Below, piece after piece: positions 1-8,070 of a stretch of DNA of 64,000 nucleotides. Position numbers and translations under genes: made by a program. Source of the DNA: Succinivibrio dextrinosolvens DSM 3072 (GTDB lineage Bacteria; Pseudomonadota; Gammaproteobacteria; Enterobacterales; Succinivibrionaceae); assembly GCF_900167015.1 (NCBI RefSeq), contig NZ_FUXX01000006.1, positions 19,219-83,218 of the forward strand, read 5' to 3'. The notes below the pieces were generated by a model that worked only from the letters and a program-made list of their open reading frames with translations, ran no database searches and was not told the DNA's origin. Position 1 is the stretch's first letter; each line of letters starts with the position of its first letter.

Positions 1-214
1 CCTCGTTGCTTAATTCCTTGAACATCACGCTGTCGTAGCGTCTTACGGTTTCCTCTTCCTTCCAGACCTTGTAATCCTCTATTTCCTGGATTTTCTTTTT
101 GATTGCATTCTGTGCCTGTTCGACCTTCTTTTTTGCAAGCAAAAGATCTCTTTGCGCCTCATCTACACGATGAGAGCGGAGTCCGATAAGTTTTGCCAGC
201 GGATAGGTTGCCAT
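1..214 (-). CDS. sctO: SctO (YscO-like) T3SS stalk protein, 5' part only
   Basis: The gene runs off the left edge; 71 codons are visible, reading leftwards from an ATG at 214-212. That ATG shares one base with the stop of sctU (TGATG), so the two are translationally coupled. The visible protein is highly charged and almost entirely predicted helix, with Lys/Glu/Gln-rich heptads (for example DLLLAKKKVEQAQ and KKKIQEIEDYKVWKEEE). This is the long coiled-coil hairpin expected of SctO/YscO, the central stalk that links the SctN ATPase to the SctV export gate in the cytoplasm. An N-terminal region with RSHRVDEAQ also resembles YscO. The family call rests on composition, context next to sctU and the short N-terminal match, so it is good but not certain. 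Confidence 0.7.
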   Translation of the reverse strand, partial: MATYPLAKLIGLRSHRVDEAQRDLLLAKKKVEQAQNAIKKKIQEIEDYKVWKEEETVRRYDSVMFKELSNE

Positions 215-1260
215 CAGATCTTCTTTAATGCCTCAACGTAACGCAGTACCTTGGCTACCGGGATCAGCAGATCATCAGGGATCTGTTCACCTTCATTACC
301 TTCTGCATACAGAGCTCTGGCTAGAGGAGGTTCTCTCATTACAGGAATATTCTCCTCCTCAGCAGCCTTAATCATACGTCTTGCAACATCATCCTTTCCT
401 TTTGCAAGAATAACAGGAATGGGCTGTTTCTCCCTGTCATAATCCAGAGCAACAGCATAGTGGGTTGGGTTAACCACAACAACCTTTGATTTTTTTGTTT
501 TGCCAAGGGTATTCTGGTTTAACAGTTCCTGATGCAGCTGTTTTCTCTTTGATTTAATCATAGGATCGCCTTCGGATTCCTTGAATTCTCTTTTAACTTC
601 ATCAGGCGACATCATATGATCCTTGGTGAATTTGAATCTTGTGTACAGAAAGTCTGCAAGTGCAACCACGATAAATGAGCCGATAGCAAAATATGCCAGT
701 TCCTTGAGCATTACCGCCATCATTATCCATACATGCTGAACATCAAGATAGGGGAGAACAAAAAGCTGACGAAGGTTGTTTAACAGTGCAATCTTTACCG
801 CAAAAGAGAGCACGATAACCTTTGCAACGTTCTTTGCAAAGTCGAACATATTCTTTTTGGAGAAAACCTTCTGTACCCACTTTTTAGGATTAAGGTTTTC
901 CAGTTTGGGAGCTGCGGCTTTTGGAGCAAACAGAAAACCTATCTGACCTAAGTTGGCAAGCAGAGCTGCAGCCATGGCAATTATTACGACCGGTGCTGCT
1001 ATTTTGAGCATGATTAAAAGGGTAAAGGCACTAAGACGAGGCCAGGCCTCCTCAAAAGGAAGCTTCAGCGAATCTTCTATGATTTTTCCAACCAGATCAT
1101 GTAAAAGAGTAAAAATATCCCCAGATGCAACCATAAAAAAGGCTGCAACACACGTAACAATCAATGCTGAAGGCAATTCCTGAGATTTAGGTACATCACC
1201 TTTTTCTCTGGAATCTCTCAGTCGTTTGGGGGTCGGTTGTTCTGTTTTCTCGTCTGCCAT
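214..1260 (-). CDS. sctU: SctU (YscU/FlhB family) export-gate switch protein
   Basis: This is the autoproteolytic substrate-specificity switch of the T3SS export apparatus. The 348-residue protein has a charged N-terminus, four hydrophobic membrane segments within about residues 30-215, then a basic linker and a cytoplasmic domain. The cytoplasmic domain carries the self-cleavage motif NPTH near residue 263, inside VVVVNPTHYAVAL. The family cleaves between Asn and Pro to switch from needle to translocator export. The length is typical (YscU is about 354). The gene heads a leftward unit with sctO. Upstream lies a 310-bp divergent intergenic region shared with the sctW operon. The FlhB flagellar paralogue is the alternative, but no flagellar gene is present in the window and all neighbours are injectisome genes. 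Confidence 0.96.
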   Translation of the reverse strand: MADEKTEQPTPKRLRDSREKGDVPKSQELPSALIVTCVAAFFMVASGDIFTLLHDLVGKIIEDSLKLPFEEAWPRLSAFTLLIMLKIAAPVVIIAMAAALLANLGQIGFLFAPKAAAPKLENLNPKKWVQKVFSKKNMFDFAKNVAKVIVLSFAVKIALLNNLRQLFVLPYLDVQHVWIMMAVMLKELAYFAIGSFIVVALADFLYTRFKFTKDHMMSPDEVKREFKESEGDPMIKSKRKQLHQELLNQNTLGKTKKSKVVVVNPTHYAVALDYDREKQPIPVILAKGKDDVARRMIKAAEEENIPVMREPPLARALYAEGNEGEQIPDDLLIPVAKVLRYVEALKKI

Positions 1261-1570
1261 ATCAGTACCTGTCTATGACTATTTTAGATAGAAAAAGATT
1301 TTTAATATAGATTTGCGCTCAAAAGTAGTGAAATTAAGCCGAAAAATAATTCTTTTATAGAAAATTCTGTGATCGTGCACAATTTTTTATATATAGAGCA
1401 AAAAAAGTAAGAAAAGTTTGTATTATATTGTCTATACTATAAAAAAGATAAATTATTTTTAAATTTGCAATAAGCGTTCGGTTTATTGTAGTTATTTATG
1501 GTTAATATATAAATGATGGCAGCTGATATTTCAGTTATCACTGACCTGTAGAATTAGTTTGAGGTGTTTT
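1261..1570. promoter_or_regulatory. Divergent intergenic region between sctU-sctO and the sctW operon
   Basis: This AT-rich stretch must contain the promoters of both the leftward sctU unit and the rightward sctW unit. No confident -35/-10 pair could be assigned. There is a TATACT-like element at 1433-1438. A TTGTAGTTA element at about 1487 resembles sequences upstream of two effector genes. The ribosome-binding site GAGGTG at 1561-1566 fixes the sctW start at 1571. Confidence 0.4.
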
Positions 1571-2686
1571 ATGTCAGATATTAATGGTATCCGCAACCCA
1601 TCTGGTTTTGATCATCAGAATGTACCAGGAAATACCAGTACTAACGCTCCTGCTCCAGGAGGCATGATCAACGGGGTTTCTGTTGAGCCAGCTGATATTG
1701 AGAAGTCTTTATTCGAAGATTCCATGGAGGAAATGACTTTCTCCAAGGATAATTCAAAGCAGACAAAACTGGCCCTGCGTAAGCAGAAGAATGCTGATGC
1801 ACGTCTTGCAGAACTTCTCAAGAAGATGCAGGCTGCTGTTGCAGAGAAGGTTAATGCCAAGTCAAAGACTGAAGACATCCTAAAGAGAACATCCAAAGTT
1901 GGTTGTACTCCTCGCGAGATTGTTGATTCTCTTAAGTCTTCAGGCGGTCATGATGCAGAGAACTATGCACTGCTTCTGCAGCTGATTTCCAAGGAGAAGG
2001 ATCCTGTTAAGCAGAAACTGATGCAGGATGCCGCCAATGAGATTTTAGAGAAGAACGAGAGTGGCATTAAGGCCGTTATCAATGCAATGGATTTGTCCGA
2101 GGACAACTATGCAGGCCTGAGCTTACTTGATAATGCAGAGAATTATTCTGATTCTCTTCTGAATTTCAAAGACGGTATGTCCATGCTTCAGTTCATCAAT
2201 GATAAGTATGGCGAGAAGTTTGAAGAAGGTCTTGATTTTATCACTAAGGCATTGAGTGCTGATCTTGAAGCAGCTCAGAGAAGTCATGAACCTGCATTCC
2301 TTCGTTCCGTTGCAGATGGTCTTGAGCAGACAAAGGTACTTTACTCATGCTTTGCCCATGAGGAAGCCATGCTTGATCGACTGGACAAGGTCCATAGTCT
2401 TGATGTCAAGGGATTTGATAAGGTCGAATTTGTAAGAAAACTTGGAGATCTTATTAAGTCAAGCTTTGTGTCTCCTGGTGACGTTAGAGATCTTTTAATT
2501 ACAGTAAAAGCTTCGGATCCTGGTCAGGAAGTTGTAATCTGCCAGGAACTCAGCAAGACTCTAAAGGATCTTTCCGATGTCTTCTATGGGACTCCTGAGG
2601 CCAGAGAGCGTATCAATGAGGCCTGCACTGTATTGATTGATAATAAGATTCAGGCGGAGGATGAATGGCTGGAATCACAACAGTAG
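1571..2686 (+). CDS. sctW: SctW gatekeeper (YopN-TyeA/InvE/SepL family)
   Basis: SctW is the cytoplasmic gatekeeper that orders secretion so that translocators leave before effectors. The protein has 371 residues, the size of the single-chain InvE/SepL form, in which the YopN and TyeA parts are fused. It begins with a disordered Asn/Gly/Pro-rich segment (likely secretion signal), followed by all-helical sequence with a charged coiled-coil near residues 60-105. The ATG at 1571 is chosen over the in-frame TTG at 1559 because GAGGTG lies just ahead of it. The gene overlaps the following chaperone gene by 22 bp. Position in the order W-chaperone-X-Y-V, the classic Yersinia yopN-tyeA-sycN-yscX-yscY-yscV order, supports the call strongly. 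Confidence 0.88.
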   Translation: MSDINGIRNPSGFDHQNVPGNTSTNAPAPGGMINGVSVEPADIEKSLFEDSMEEMTFSKDNSKQTKLALRKQKNADARLAELLKKMQAAVAEKVNAKSKTEDILKRTSKVGCTPREIVDSLKSSGGHDAENYALLLQLISKEKDPVKQKLMQDAANEILEKNESGIKAVINAMDLSEDNYAGLSLLDNAENYSDSLLNFKDGMSMLQFINDKYGEKFEEGLDFITKALSADLEAAQRSHEPAFLRSVADGLEQTKVLYSCFAHEEAMLDRLDKVHSLDVKGFDKVEFVRKLGDLIKSSFVSPGDVRDLLITVKASDPGQEVVICQELSKTLKDLSDVFYGTPEARERINEACTVLIDNKIQAEDEWLESQQ

Positions 2687-3072
2687 TAGATCCTGAAGTT
2701 GTCAGAAGAGAGTTGTATCGATTCGCTAAAAGAATAGGAATGGAGAACATTCCTGCTTTTGATGAGAACAATGCGTTAACCTTTGGTGTAGATGGCGCTA
2801 AGCTCTCTTTTGAGCTTAATGCAGATAGGACCTATCTAGCTGTAGGCTATGCGGTTACTCCTGAAATATCTGAAGTTGACCACTATCTTAGAATAGCACT
2901 GGCAAAGACTAAATACTCAGGTGGTTTTGTCTACAGTGCTTCTTATGTTGATCCTTTAATCATCTTTACAACTCAGCTGCCAAATCCATCAATTTCAGCT
3001 GAGAATTTTGAGAAGATTCTGTTCGGTTTTATAAAACTATGGAATGAGGTAAAGCATGGCAACCAGAATTAG
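2665..3072 (+). CDS. Class I-type T3SS chaperone (SycN/CesT-like), probably for SctW
   Basis: This small acidic 135-residue protein has the alpha-beta-beta-beta-alpha-beta-beta-alpha pattern of class I secretion chaperones. It has an N-terminal helix (VRRELYRFAKRIGM), a central strand-rich part (KLSFELNADRTYLAVGYAV, ASYVDPLIIFTTQL) and a closing helix (FEKILFGFIKLWNEV). The start is supported by GGAGG at 2656-2660. It overlaps sctW by 22 bp and sctX by 17 bp, so the three are co-translated. Its slot between sctW and sctX is that of sycN in Yersinia, whose product (with YscB) is the gatekeeper chaperone. The exact partner is inferred from position. No second YscB-like gene sits beside it. Confidence 0.75.
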   Translation: MAGITTVVDPEVVRRELYRFAKRIGMENIPAFDENNALTFGVDGAKLSFELNADRTYLAVGYAVTPEISEVDHYLRIALAKTKYSGGFVYSASYVDPLIIFTTQLPNPSISAENFEKILFGFIKLWNEVKHGNQN

Positions 3073-3436
3073 TGGTAATTCAAGTCTGCTCAATTCCAAT
3101 TTTGGTCTTGATCAGGTTCTGGATAGACCAACGACACAATCTCATCTTCCAAAGAACATGTCATATGTTCCTGTGGGCAATACTAATGTCCGTCTGGAAA
3201 ATATGTACAAAAAACGCTCTGTTGATAAGCGAATGATGTCAAAGGCAAAGCCAAATATTGATAATCCTGATGAGCTTGATCCGGCTAATTTCGCAATGAA
3301 TTTTGAAAATGCTGTAGAAAAGCTTGCAGAGTTTGATACTCCTGCAACCAATGATTTTTCTCAGGAAGTTGCAGATCCACTTCTGGAGAATCAGCTTCTT
3401 CTCAAGATTTATAAAGGCTTTATGGTTGGGGGTTAG
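3056..3436 (+). CDS. sctX: SctX (YscX-like) early secreted export component
   Basis: This is a 126-residue protein with a disordered N-terminus and a C-terminal amphipathic helix (LLENQLLLKIYKGFM). YscX is 122 residues, is secreted early, and needs its chaperone YscY and the export gate SctV. The middle part LENMYKKRSVDKR matches the pattern of conserved Leu-Glu, Tyr and Lys-Arg residues in YscX. The gene lies exactly between the SycN-like gene and the sctY-like gene, and upstream of sctV, as in Ysc systems. SctX/SctY are restricted to the Ysc branch, so their presence helps classify the machine. Sequence similarity is weak by eye and the call depends largely on synteny. Confidence 0.72.
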   Translation: MATRISGNSSLLNSNFGLDQVLDRPTTQSHLPKNMSYVPVGNTNVRLENMYKKRSVDKRMMSKAKPNIDNPDELDPANFAMNFENAVEKLAEFDTPATNDFSQEVADPLLENQLLLKIYKGFMVGG

Positions 3437-3444
3437 TGTCTTAA

Positions 3445-3810
3445 ATGCAAAAGAAGACTCTCAACAAAAAAGAAATCAGAGCTCTTGAAATGATTGGCTA
3501 CCTTTTTCTCAATCTGGGGATTGTAAGGAAAGCCGAAAGTACAATTAATGCGATCTTAGTTGTTGATCCAAACAATACATGGGCATTTTATGCCAGACCT
3601 ATTCTATATTTTCTAAAAGAGGACTATGAATCTGCAATCTACTATGCGGATATTGTCCTGCAGATGAAAAAAATAGATTACGATCTACTTGAAATAAAAA
3701 AACTAAAGGCCAGATCTCTGTTTATGCTTAACAGGCAGGCAGAATCCTCTAAACTTATAGAAGAGATAAAAAAAGAAATCGACAGTAGAGAAGAAGAGCC
3801 TGTAGCTTAA
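3445..3810 (+). CDS. sctY: SctY (YscY-like) TPR chaperone of SctX
   Basis: This 121-residue all-helical protein has a TPR-like layout: helix pairs separated by turns such as VDPNNTWAF, followed by YESAIYYADIVLQ. YscY is a 114-residue TPR protein that binds YscX and the cytoplasmic domain of SctV. Gene order sctX-sctY-sctV, 18 bp before sctV, supports the same role here. The C-terminus is a charged tail (KKEIDSREEEP). Other small TPR chaperones (the SctG type) are possible on fold alone, but the position is decisive. Confidence 0.78.
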   Translation: MQKKTLNKKEIRALEMIGYLFLNLGIVRKAESTINAILVVDPNNTWAFYARPILYFLKEDYESAIYYADIVLQMKKIDYDLLEIKKLKARSLFMLNRQAESSKLIEEIKKEIDSREEEPVA

Positions 3811-3828
3811 AAAATATAAGGATATCCG

Positions 3829-5925
3829 ATGTCATTCATCAACTCCGCGAGAACATCTGTTGGGCTGGTCACCAAGCATGCTGATCTTATGCTTGTTGGT
3901 GCTGTTATTGCCGTTATTGCCCTGATGATTCTTCCAATGCCTACACCGCTGGTGGATCTTCTGATTTCCATGAATCTTGCGGTTTCATTCGTGATTATGA
4001 TGATGAGTCTATACACGCCGTCAGTTCTTGGATTTTCATCTTTCCCTACAGTTCTGCTATTTACTACACTATTCAGACTGGGACTTAATATCTGTACCAC
4101 CCGTCTGATTCTTCTGCAGGCTGATGCCGGTGAGATCATCTATACCTTCGGTGAATTCGCTGTTGGCGGTAACTTCGTTGTAGGTGCCGTGGTATTCATT
4201 ATTATTGCTATTATTCAGTTCCTGGTTATTGCAAAAGGTTCTGAGCGTGTATCCGAGGTTGGTGCAAGATTCTCTCTGGATGCTATGCCTGGTAAGCAGA
4301 TGTCTATCGATGCAGACCTGAGAGCCGGTTCCATTGACGGTGAAGAGGCTCAGAGACGCCGTGAAGAGGTTGGTCTTGAAAGTAAGCTTTATGGTTCCAT
4401 GGACGGTGCGATGAAGTTCGTTAAGGGCGATGCTGTTGCCGGTCTGGTGATTGCTGCTGTTAACGTTATTGCCGGAACCATTATCGGTTCAAGTATGAAT
4501 GGACTTGGTCTTTCAGACTCACTTAAGCTTTACGGTATTCTGACCATTGGTGACGGTCTGGTATCTCAGATCCCATCTCTTCTGATTTCAATTTCAGCAG
4601 GTATTCTGGTAACCAGATCCGGCGGTAAGGTTGATAACGTTGGTGAACAGATTGGTGGAGAAATCTTCTCAAGACCAAAGGCATTAAAGGTTGCATCTGC
4701 AATGGTGTTCCTATTTGCTCTGGTTCCAGGTTTCCCTAAACCTCAGCTGTTTTCTCTGGCTGTAATCATGTATATCATCTCCTATGGTCTTGAGAAAATG
4801 TCCTATCAGTCAAGTGCGCCTGAACCTGATATCAAGACTCAGCTTGTTGATAAGACCCTGGCTCCTGCAGTTAAAGGAAACGGTAAGAAAGCAAAGCGCA
4901 GCGGTAATGCCGAAGAGTTTTCTCCAATTGTTCCTATTATTCTTGATCTTTCAGATGACCTGTATGAGGCTTTAGATTATTCGGCTCTCGATGACCGTAT
5001 GATTGAGCTGAGAAGTGCTCTTTATTATGATTTGGGCGTACCTTTCCCTGGAATCAATCTGCGTAATAATCCTGGACTTCCGGGCCTTTCCTATGCGCTT
5101 AACCTCGACGAGATACCTATTTCAAGAGGTATTCTGATGAAGGATAAGTTACTGGTTAGAGATCAGCCGGAAAACGTTAAGATGCTTGGTATTGATATTG
5201 AGCAGGGAGAGGATTTCCTTCCTGGTGAGAAGTCCTGGTGGGTTGATAAGAAGTATAAAGATGAACTTGAAAAGATCAATATTACTGCTCTGGACTTTGA
5301 AGATATTATAACTCTTCATACTTCTATTCTTCTTGCAAAACATGCCGGTGACTTCATTGGTATGCAGGAGAGTAAGTATATTCTCGACAAGATGGAGGAG
5401 AGAGCTCCGGACCTTGTACATGAGGCTACACGTTTACTTCCTCTGCAGAAGATTGCAGATATTTTCAAGCGTCTGGTTCAGGAACAGGTATCTATTCGTG
5501 ATTTAAGATGTATTCTTGAGAATATTATTTCCTGGGCACCTCGAGAGAAAGACATCATTATGCTCTGTGAGTATGTTCGAGTTGGTCTGAAGCGACAGAT
5601 CAGTTACCGTTATACAGCTGATCAGAATCTGCTGCCTGCAGTTCTGATAGATCCTAATGTGGAAGAGGTGATTAGAAAGTCAATCAGACAGAGTTCAGCT
5701 GGTTCCTTCCTGGCACTTGATCCTGACAGTACGAAGAAATTTATTGAGGAACTTAAGCGCATCAGATCAACCACCAATAAGAGAACTGTTATTATTGCCT
5801 CAATTGATATCAGACGTTATGTTCGTCGTCTGATTGAAGGTGAGTTCTATGATGTTCCTGTTCTTGATTATCAGGAGCTGACTCCTGAGGTTTCTGTTCA
5901 GCCTATCGAAAGAATCCGTTTCTAA
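3829..5925 (+). CDS. sctV: SctV (YscV/LcrD/InvA family) major export-gate protein
   Basis: SctV forms the nonameric inner-membrane export gate whose large cytoplasmic domain docks chaperone-substrate complexes. The 698-residue protein has a hydrophobic N-terminal half (about residues 15-330) with several membrane helices and the conserved cytoplasmic FHIPEP-type loop (RAGSIDGEEAQRRREE). A soluble C-terminal half follows, ending LTPEVSVQPIERIRF. Length and features match YscV/InvA. The start has AAGGATATCCG directly ahead. It ends the W-X-Y-V operon and is followed by a weak hairpin. FlhA is the flagellar relative, rejected on context. Confidence 0.97.
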   Translation: MSFINSARTSVGLVTKHADLMLVGAVIAVIALMILPMPTPLVDLLISMNLAVSFVIMMMSLYTPSVLGFSSFPTVLLFTTLFRLGLNICTTRLILLQADAGEIIYTFGEFAVGGNFVVGAVVFIIIAIIQFLVIAKGSERVSEVGARFSLDAMPGKQMSIDADLRAGSIDGEEAQRRREEVGLESKLYGSMDGAMKFVKGDAVAGLVIAAVNVIAGTIIGSSMNGLGLSDSLKLYGILTIGDGLVSQIPSLLISISAGILVTRSGGKVDNVGEQIGGEIFSRPKALKVASAMVFLFALVPGFPKPQLFSLAVIMYIISYGLEKMSYQSSAPEPDIKTQLVDKTLAPAVKGNGKKAKRSGNAEEFSPIVPIILDLSDDLYEALDYSALDDRMIELRSALYYDLGVPFPGINLRNNPGLPGLSYALNLDEIPISRGILMKDKLLVRDQPENVKMLGIDIEQGEDFLPGEKSWWVDKKYKDELEKINITALDFEDIITLHTSILLAKHAGDFIGMQESKYILDKMEERAPDLVHEATRLLPLQKIADIFKRLVQEQVSIRDLRCILENIISWAPREKDIIMLCEYVRVGLKRQISYRYTADQNLLPAVLIDPNVEEVIRKSIRQSSAGSFLALDPDSTKKFIEELKRIRSTTNKRTVIIASIDIRRYVRRLIEGEFYDVPVLDYQELTPEVSVQPIERIRF

Positions 5926-5932
5926 CTATTGG

Positions 5933-5954
5933 TACTCCTCACTTCTGGGGAGTA
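5933..5954 (+). terminator. Hairpin downstream of sctV, weak terminator
   Basis: TACTCCTC and GGGGAGTA form an 8-bp stem (one G-U pair) around a 6-base loop, starting 8 bases after the sctV stop. No solid T-run follows, so it may be only a weak or factor-dependent stop. Confidence 0.4.
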
Positions 5955-6439
5955 TCTGTCTTAAATATCGCTTTTTCTCTGATTCTTTATTTTCTTAGTG
6001 AGCTTTTTTGTTTATCTTTTTGAAATATAAACAAAAAGGTGCGAATGTCACAAATTTTAACATTTGTTTTTATAAGAATTCTTCGTGCAATAAATCGTTT
6101 TTCTGAATATTTATTATTAATTTTTTTGAAACTACATATGTAGTTCAAAAATAAGAAAATCATTTAATATCAATAAATAATATGAATATATGTGTAACAT
6201 TGTATCTACATAATAAAAAATGTGATCAATATAAAAAATTTGAATATATAGTAACAAAAATAGTTGAATTACTAAAGCGGATACTTATACTAGTAAATAA
6301 GAAAACTGATTTTTTGACAAGAACAACGATTTTTTTCTGACTTATGAGATAAATTTAAATAGCAGTGAAGGTAATTTGCATATGACCTGAAACTGTGTCA
6401 GACATAAAACCTGTTTTTGTCAATCATTAGGAGTTAATT
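5955..6439. promoter_or_regulatory. Long AT-rich upstream region of the translocon-needle operon
   Basis: Nearly 500 bp with no credible ORF precede the chaperone-translocator-needle operon. The region is very AT-rich with A/T tracts, consistent with intrinsically bent DNA and possible H-NS-type silencing (inference). It contains a perfect 14-bp palindrome ACTACATATGTAGT at 6131-6144, flanked by TTGAA and TTCAA, a candidate regulator site. No confident promoter hexamers were assigned. AGGAG at 6430-6434 serves the gene at 6440. Confidence 0.45.
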
Positions 6440-6970
6440 ATGACAGAAGAAGAGTTCCAGAAGAATTTAGATAAGTATGATTTCCTGTTAGATGGAATTC
6501 CAGAGAAGGAAGCAGTCAAGAGTGCTGTAGCTCTCTTTCAGAAGGGGGCAACCTTAGGTGAACTGGTTGGCCTTGATTCAGATAAACTGGAAATCATGTA
6601 TGCATACGCTTATAACCTATATTCATCAGGTCAGTATGCAGATTCTGAAAAAATATTCAGAGCTTTGGTTGTCTATGATGGATCCAAGACCAAATACTGG
6701 GTAGGACTGGCAGCCTGTCGTGAAAACCAGAAAGCTTATGCAGAAGCTGCAGAGCTTTATGCAATGGGTGCAACCATGGGCGGATTAGAAGATCCTGAAC
6801 CTATGTATTACTCAGCATTATGCAGATTAAAGGCAGACCAGAAAGAGAATGCCATTGCAGCTTTAGAGTTTATTGACATTATGGGTAAAGGCAATAAACC
6901 ACACGATTTACAGATTAAGGCAAAAGCTAAGGCAATGCTTGAGACCTTAAAACAAGTTGAAAATAAATAG
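6440..6970 (+). CDS. Class II translocator chaperone (LcrH/SycD/SicA family)
   Basis: This cytoplasmic TPR chaperone keeps the two hydrophobic translocators soluble before export. The 176-residue protein has an N-terminal helix followed by three TPR-like units: YAYAYNLYSSGQYADSEKIF, WVGLAACRENQKAYAEAAELY and PMYYSALCRLKADQKENAI. LcrH and SicA are about 165-168 residues with the same pattern. It sits directly upstream of the two translocator genes sctE and sctB, the standard arrangement. The gene has a good AGGAG ribosome-binding site and opens the operon after a long regulatory region. Confidence 0.9.
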   Translation: MTEEEFQKNLDKYDFLLDGIPEKEAVKSAVALFQKGATLGELVGLDSDKLEIMYAYAYNLYSSGQYADSEKIFRALVVYDGSKTKYWVGLAACRENQKAYAEAAELYAMGATMGGLEDPEPMYYSALCRLKADQKENAIAALEFIDIMGKGNKPHDLQIKAKAKAMLETLKQVENK

Positions 6971-6981
6971 GAGCGTATATT

Positions 6982-8052
6982 ATGTCTGACAAGGTAAATA
7001 ATTATGCATCACAAAATCTAGATTATCAGGCTCAGCTTGCCGCCTTAACCGAAGACTACAAAGCTGGAAAGATTGATGCGAAAACTTATGTTCAGCAGAC
7101 TGTTCTGCTTGAACTTAGAAATTTCAAGACACAGACTGACGTTGATAAGAACAGGACTCAGCTGGAGAAACCATCTGATAAGGCTCTGGGTGAGCTAAAG
7201 GACTTAGGACTTGAAGCTCTTCTATCCTTTATCTCAGGTGAAAACAGAAAAGCTTCAATGAAATCAGCTGAGAGCAGAATTGCTTCCAATAAGGCTGAGC
7301 GTGAAGCTAATTTCCAGAATACCATGGACAAAATCAATGAGAATATTAAGAAAGCAGAGGAAAAGGAAAAAGCTTCATGGTGGCAGAAGGCTTTGGGCTG
7401 GATTGCAAATGTTGTAACCGCAATTGTTGCAGTCGCAACCTTAGTTGTTGGCGTTGTGTCATTAAACCCAGCTATTATTGCTTTAGGTGTTGCTGCCTGC
7501 TACTTTGCCGCATCTAGTATTACAGCTCAGGCAACTGGTGTGGGACTGACAGAAAGAATGCTTGGCCCTGCACTGACTAAAGTTTTCGGAGAAACTGCTG
7601 CAAAACTTATTTGTACTGGTATTGATCTTGTTGGCGGCTTTATTTGTACTGCTTACAGTGGTGCAGGTCTTGTTTCTATGGTGAAGGCTGGTGCAGATAC
7701 ATCTAAGGCTACTGCTGAAGCACTGAAAACTGCAGCATCTATTGCCTCATATATCGATAAGACCAAGTATATTGCAACCGGAATGAACGGTGCAACTGCT
7801 ATCGGAAGCGGTACTGCCGGCGGTTTTGCTACCTATTATCAGTATAAGGTTGATCAAGGTAAGATTGATCAGATGGCACTTAAGAAAGCTTTAGAAAAGC
7901 TTATGGTTGAAGATCAGGAAGTTCAGAAAACTGTAAAGCAGATTCTTGAATATTTCCAGCATATGACAGATGACGTTACCCAGGTTGTCAAAGACAAGAA
8001 CAATACCATGACTAACGTAATGTCTGTAAGCCCAAGCGGTAATTTTGCATAG
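6982..8052 (+). CDS. sctE: SctE, large hydrophobic translocator (YopB/SipB/IpaB type)
   Basis: SctE inserts into the host membrane with SctB to form the translocation pore. The 356-residue protein has a charged coiled-coil N-terminal part (about residues 90-130). One long hydrophobic stretch lies at about 137-185 (WIANVVTAIVAVATLVVGVV and following) and a second at about 208-236. An amphipathic C-terminal helix rich in Gln/Lys/Asp follows. This layout is that of YopB/IpaB, though the chain is a little shorter than YopB (about 401). It follows its LcrH-like chaperone by 11 bp. The N-terminus starts MSDKVNNYASQN, like the Asn-rich starts of the candidate effectors here. Confidence 0.88.
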   Translation: MSDKVNNYASQNLDYQAQLAALTEDYKAGKIDAKTYVQQTVLLELRNFKTQTDVDKNRTQLEKPSDKALGELKDLGLEALLSFISGENRKASMKSAESRIASNKAEREANFQNTMDKINENIKKAEEKEKASWWQKALGWIANVVTAIVAVATLVVGVVSLNPAIIALGVAACYFAASSITAQATGVGLTERMLGPALTKVFGETAAKLICTGIDLVGGFICTAYSGAGLVSMVKAGADTSKATAEALKTAASIASYIDKTKYIATGMNGATAIGSGTAGGFATYYQYKVDQGKIDQMALKKALEKLMVEDQEVQKTVKQILEYFQHMTDDVTQVVKDKNNTMTNVMSVSPSGNFA

Positions 8053-8059
8053 GTTTTTT

Positions 8060-8066
8060 GGGGGGG
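8060..8066 (+). repeat. G7 tract at the sctB ribosome-binding site
   Basis: Six T residues (8054-8059) are followed by seven G residues (8060-8066), five bases before the sctB ATG. The G-run is the only Shine-Dalgarno-like sequence for sctB. A change in its length would alter SD strength and spacing. Confidence 0.6.
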
Positions 8067-8070
8067 TATT

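Noticed and set aside
214..5925. Flagellar export genes (FlhB, FlhA) instead of injectisome genes
   Set aside because: Neighbours are SctW, SctX, SctY, translocators, secretin and needle genes, and no flagellin, hook or motor genes are present.
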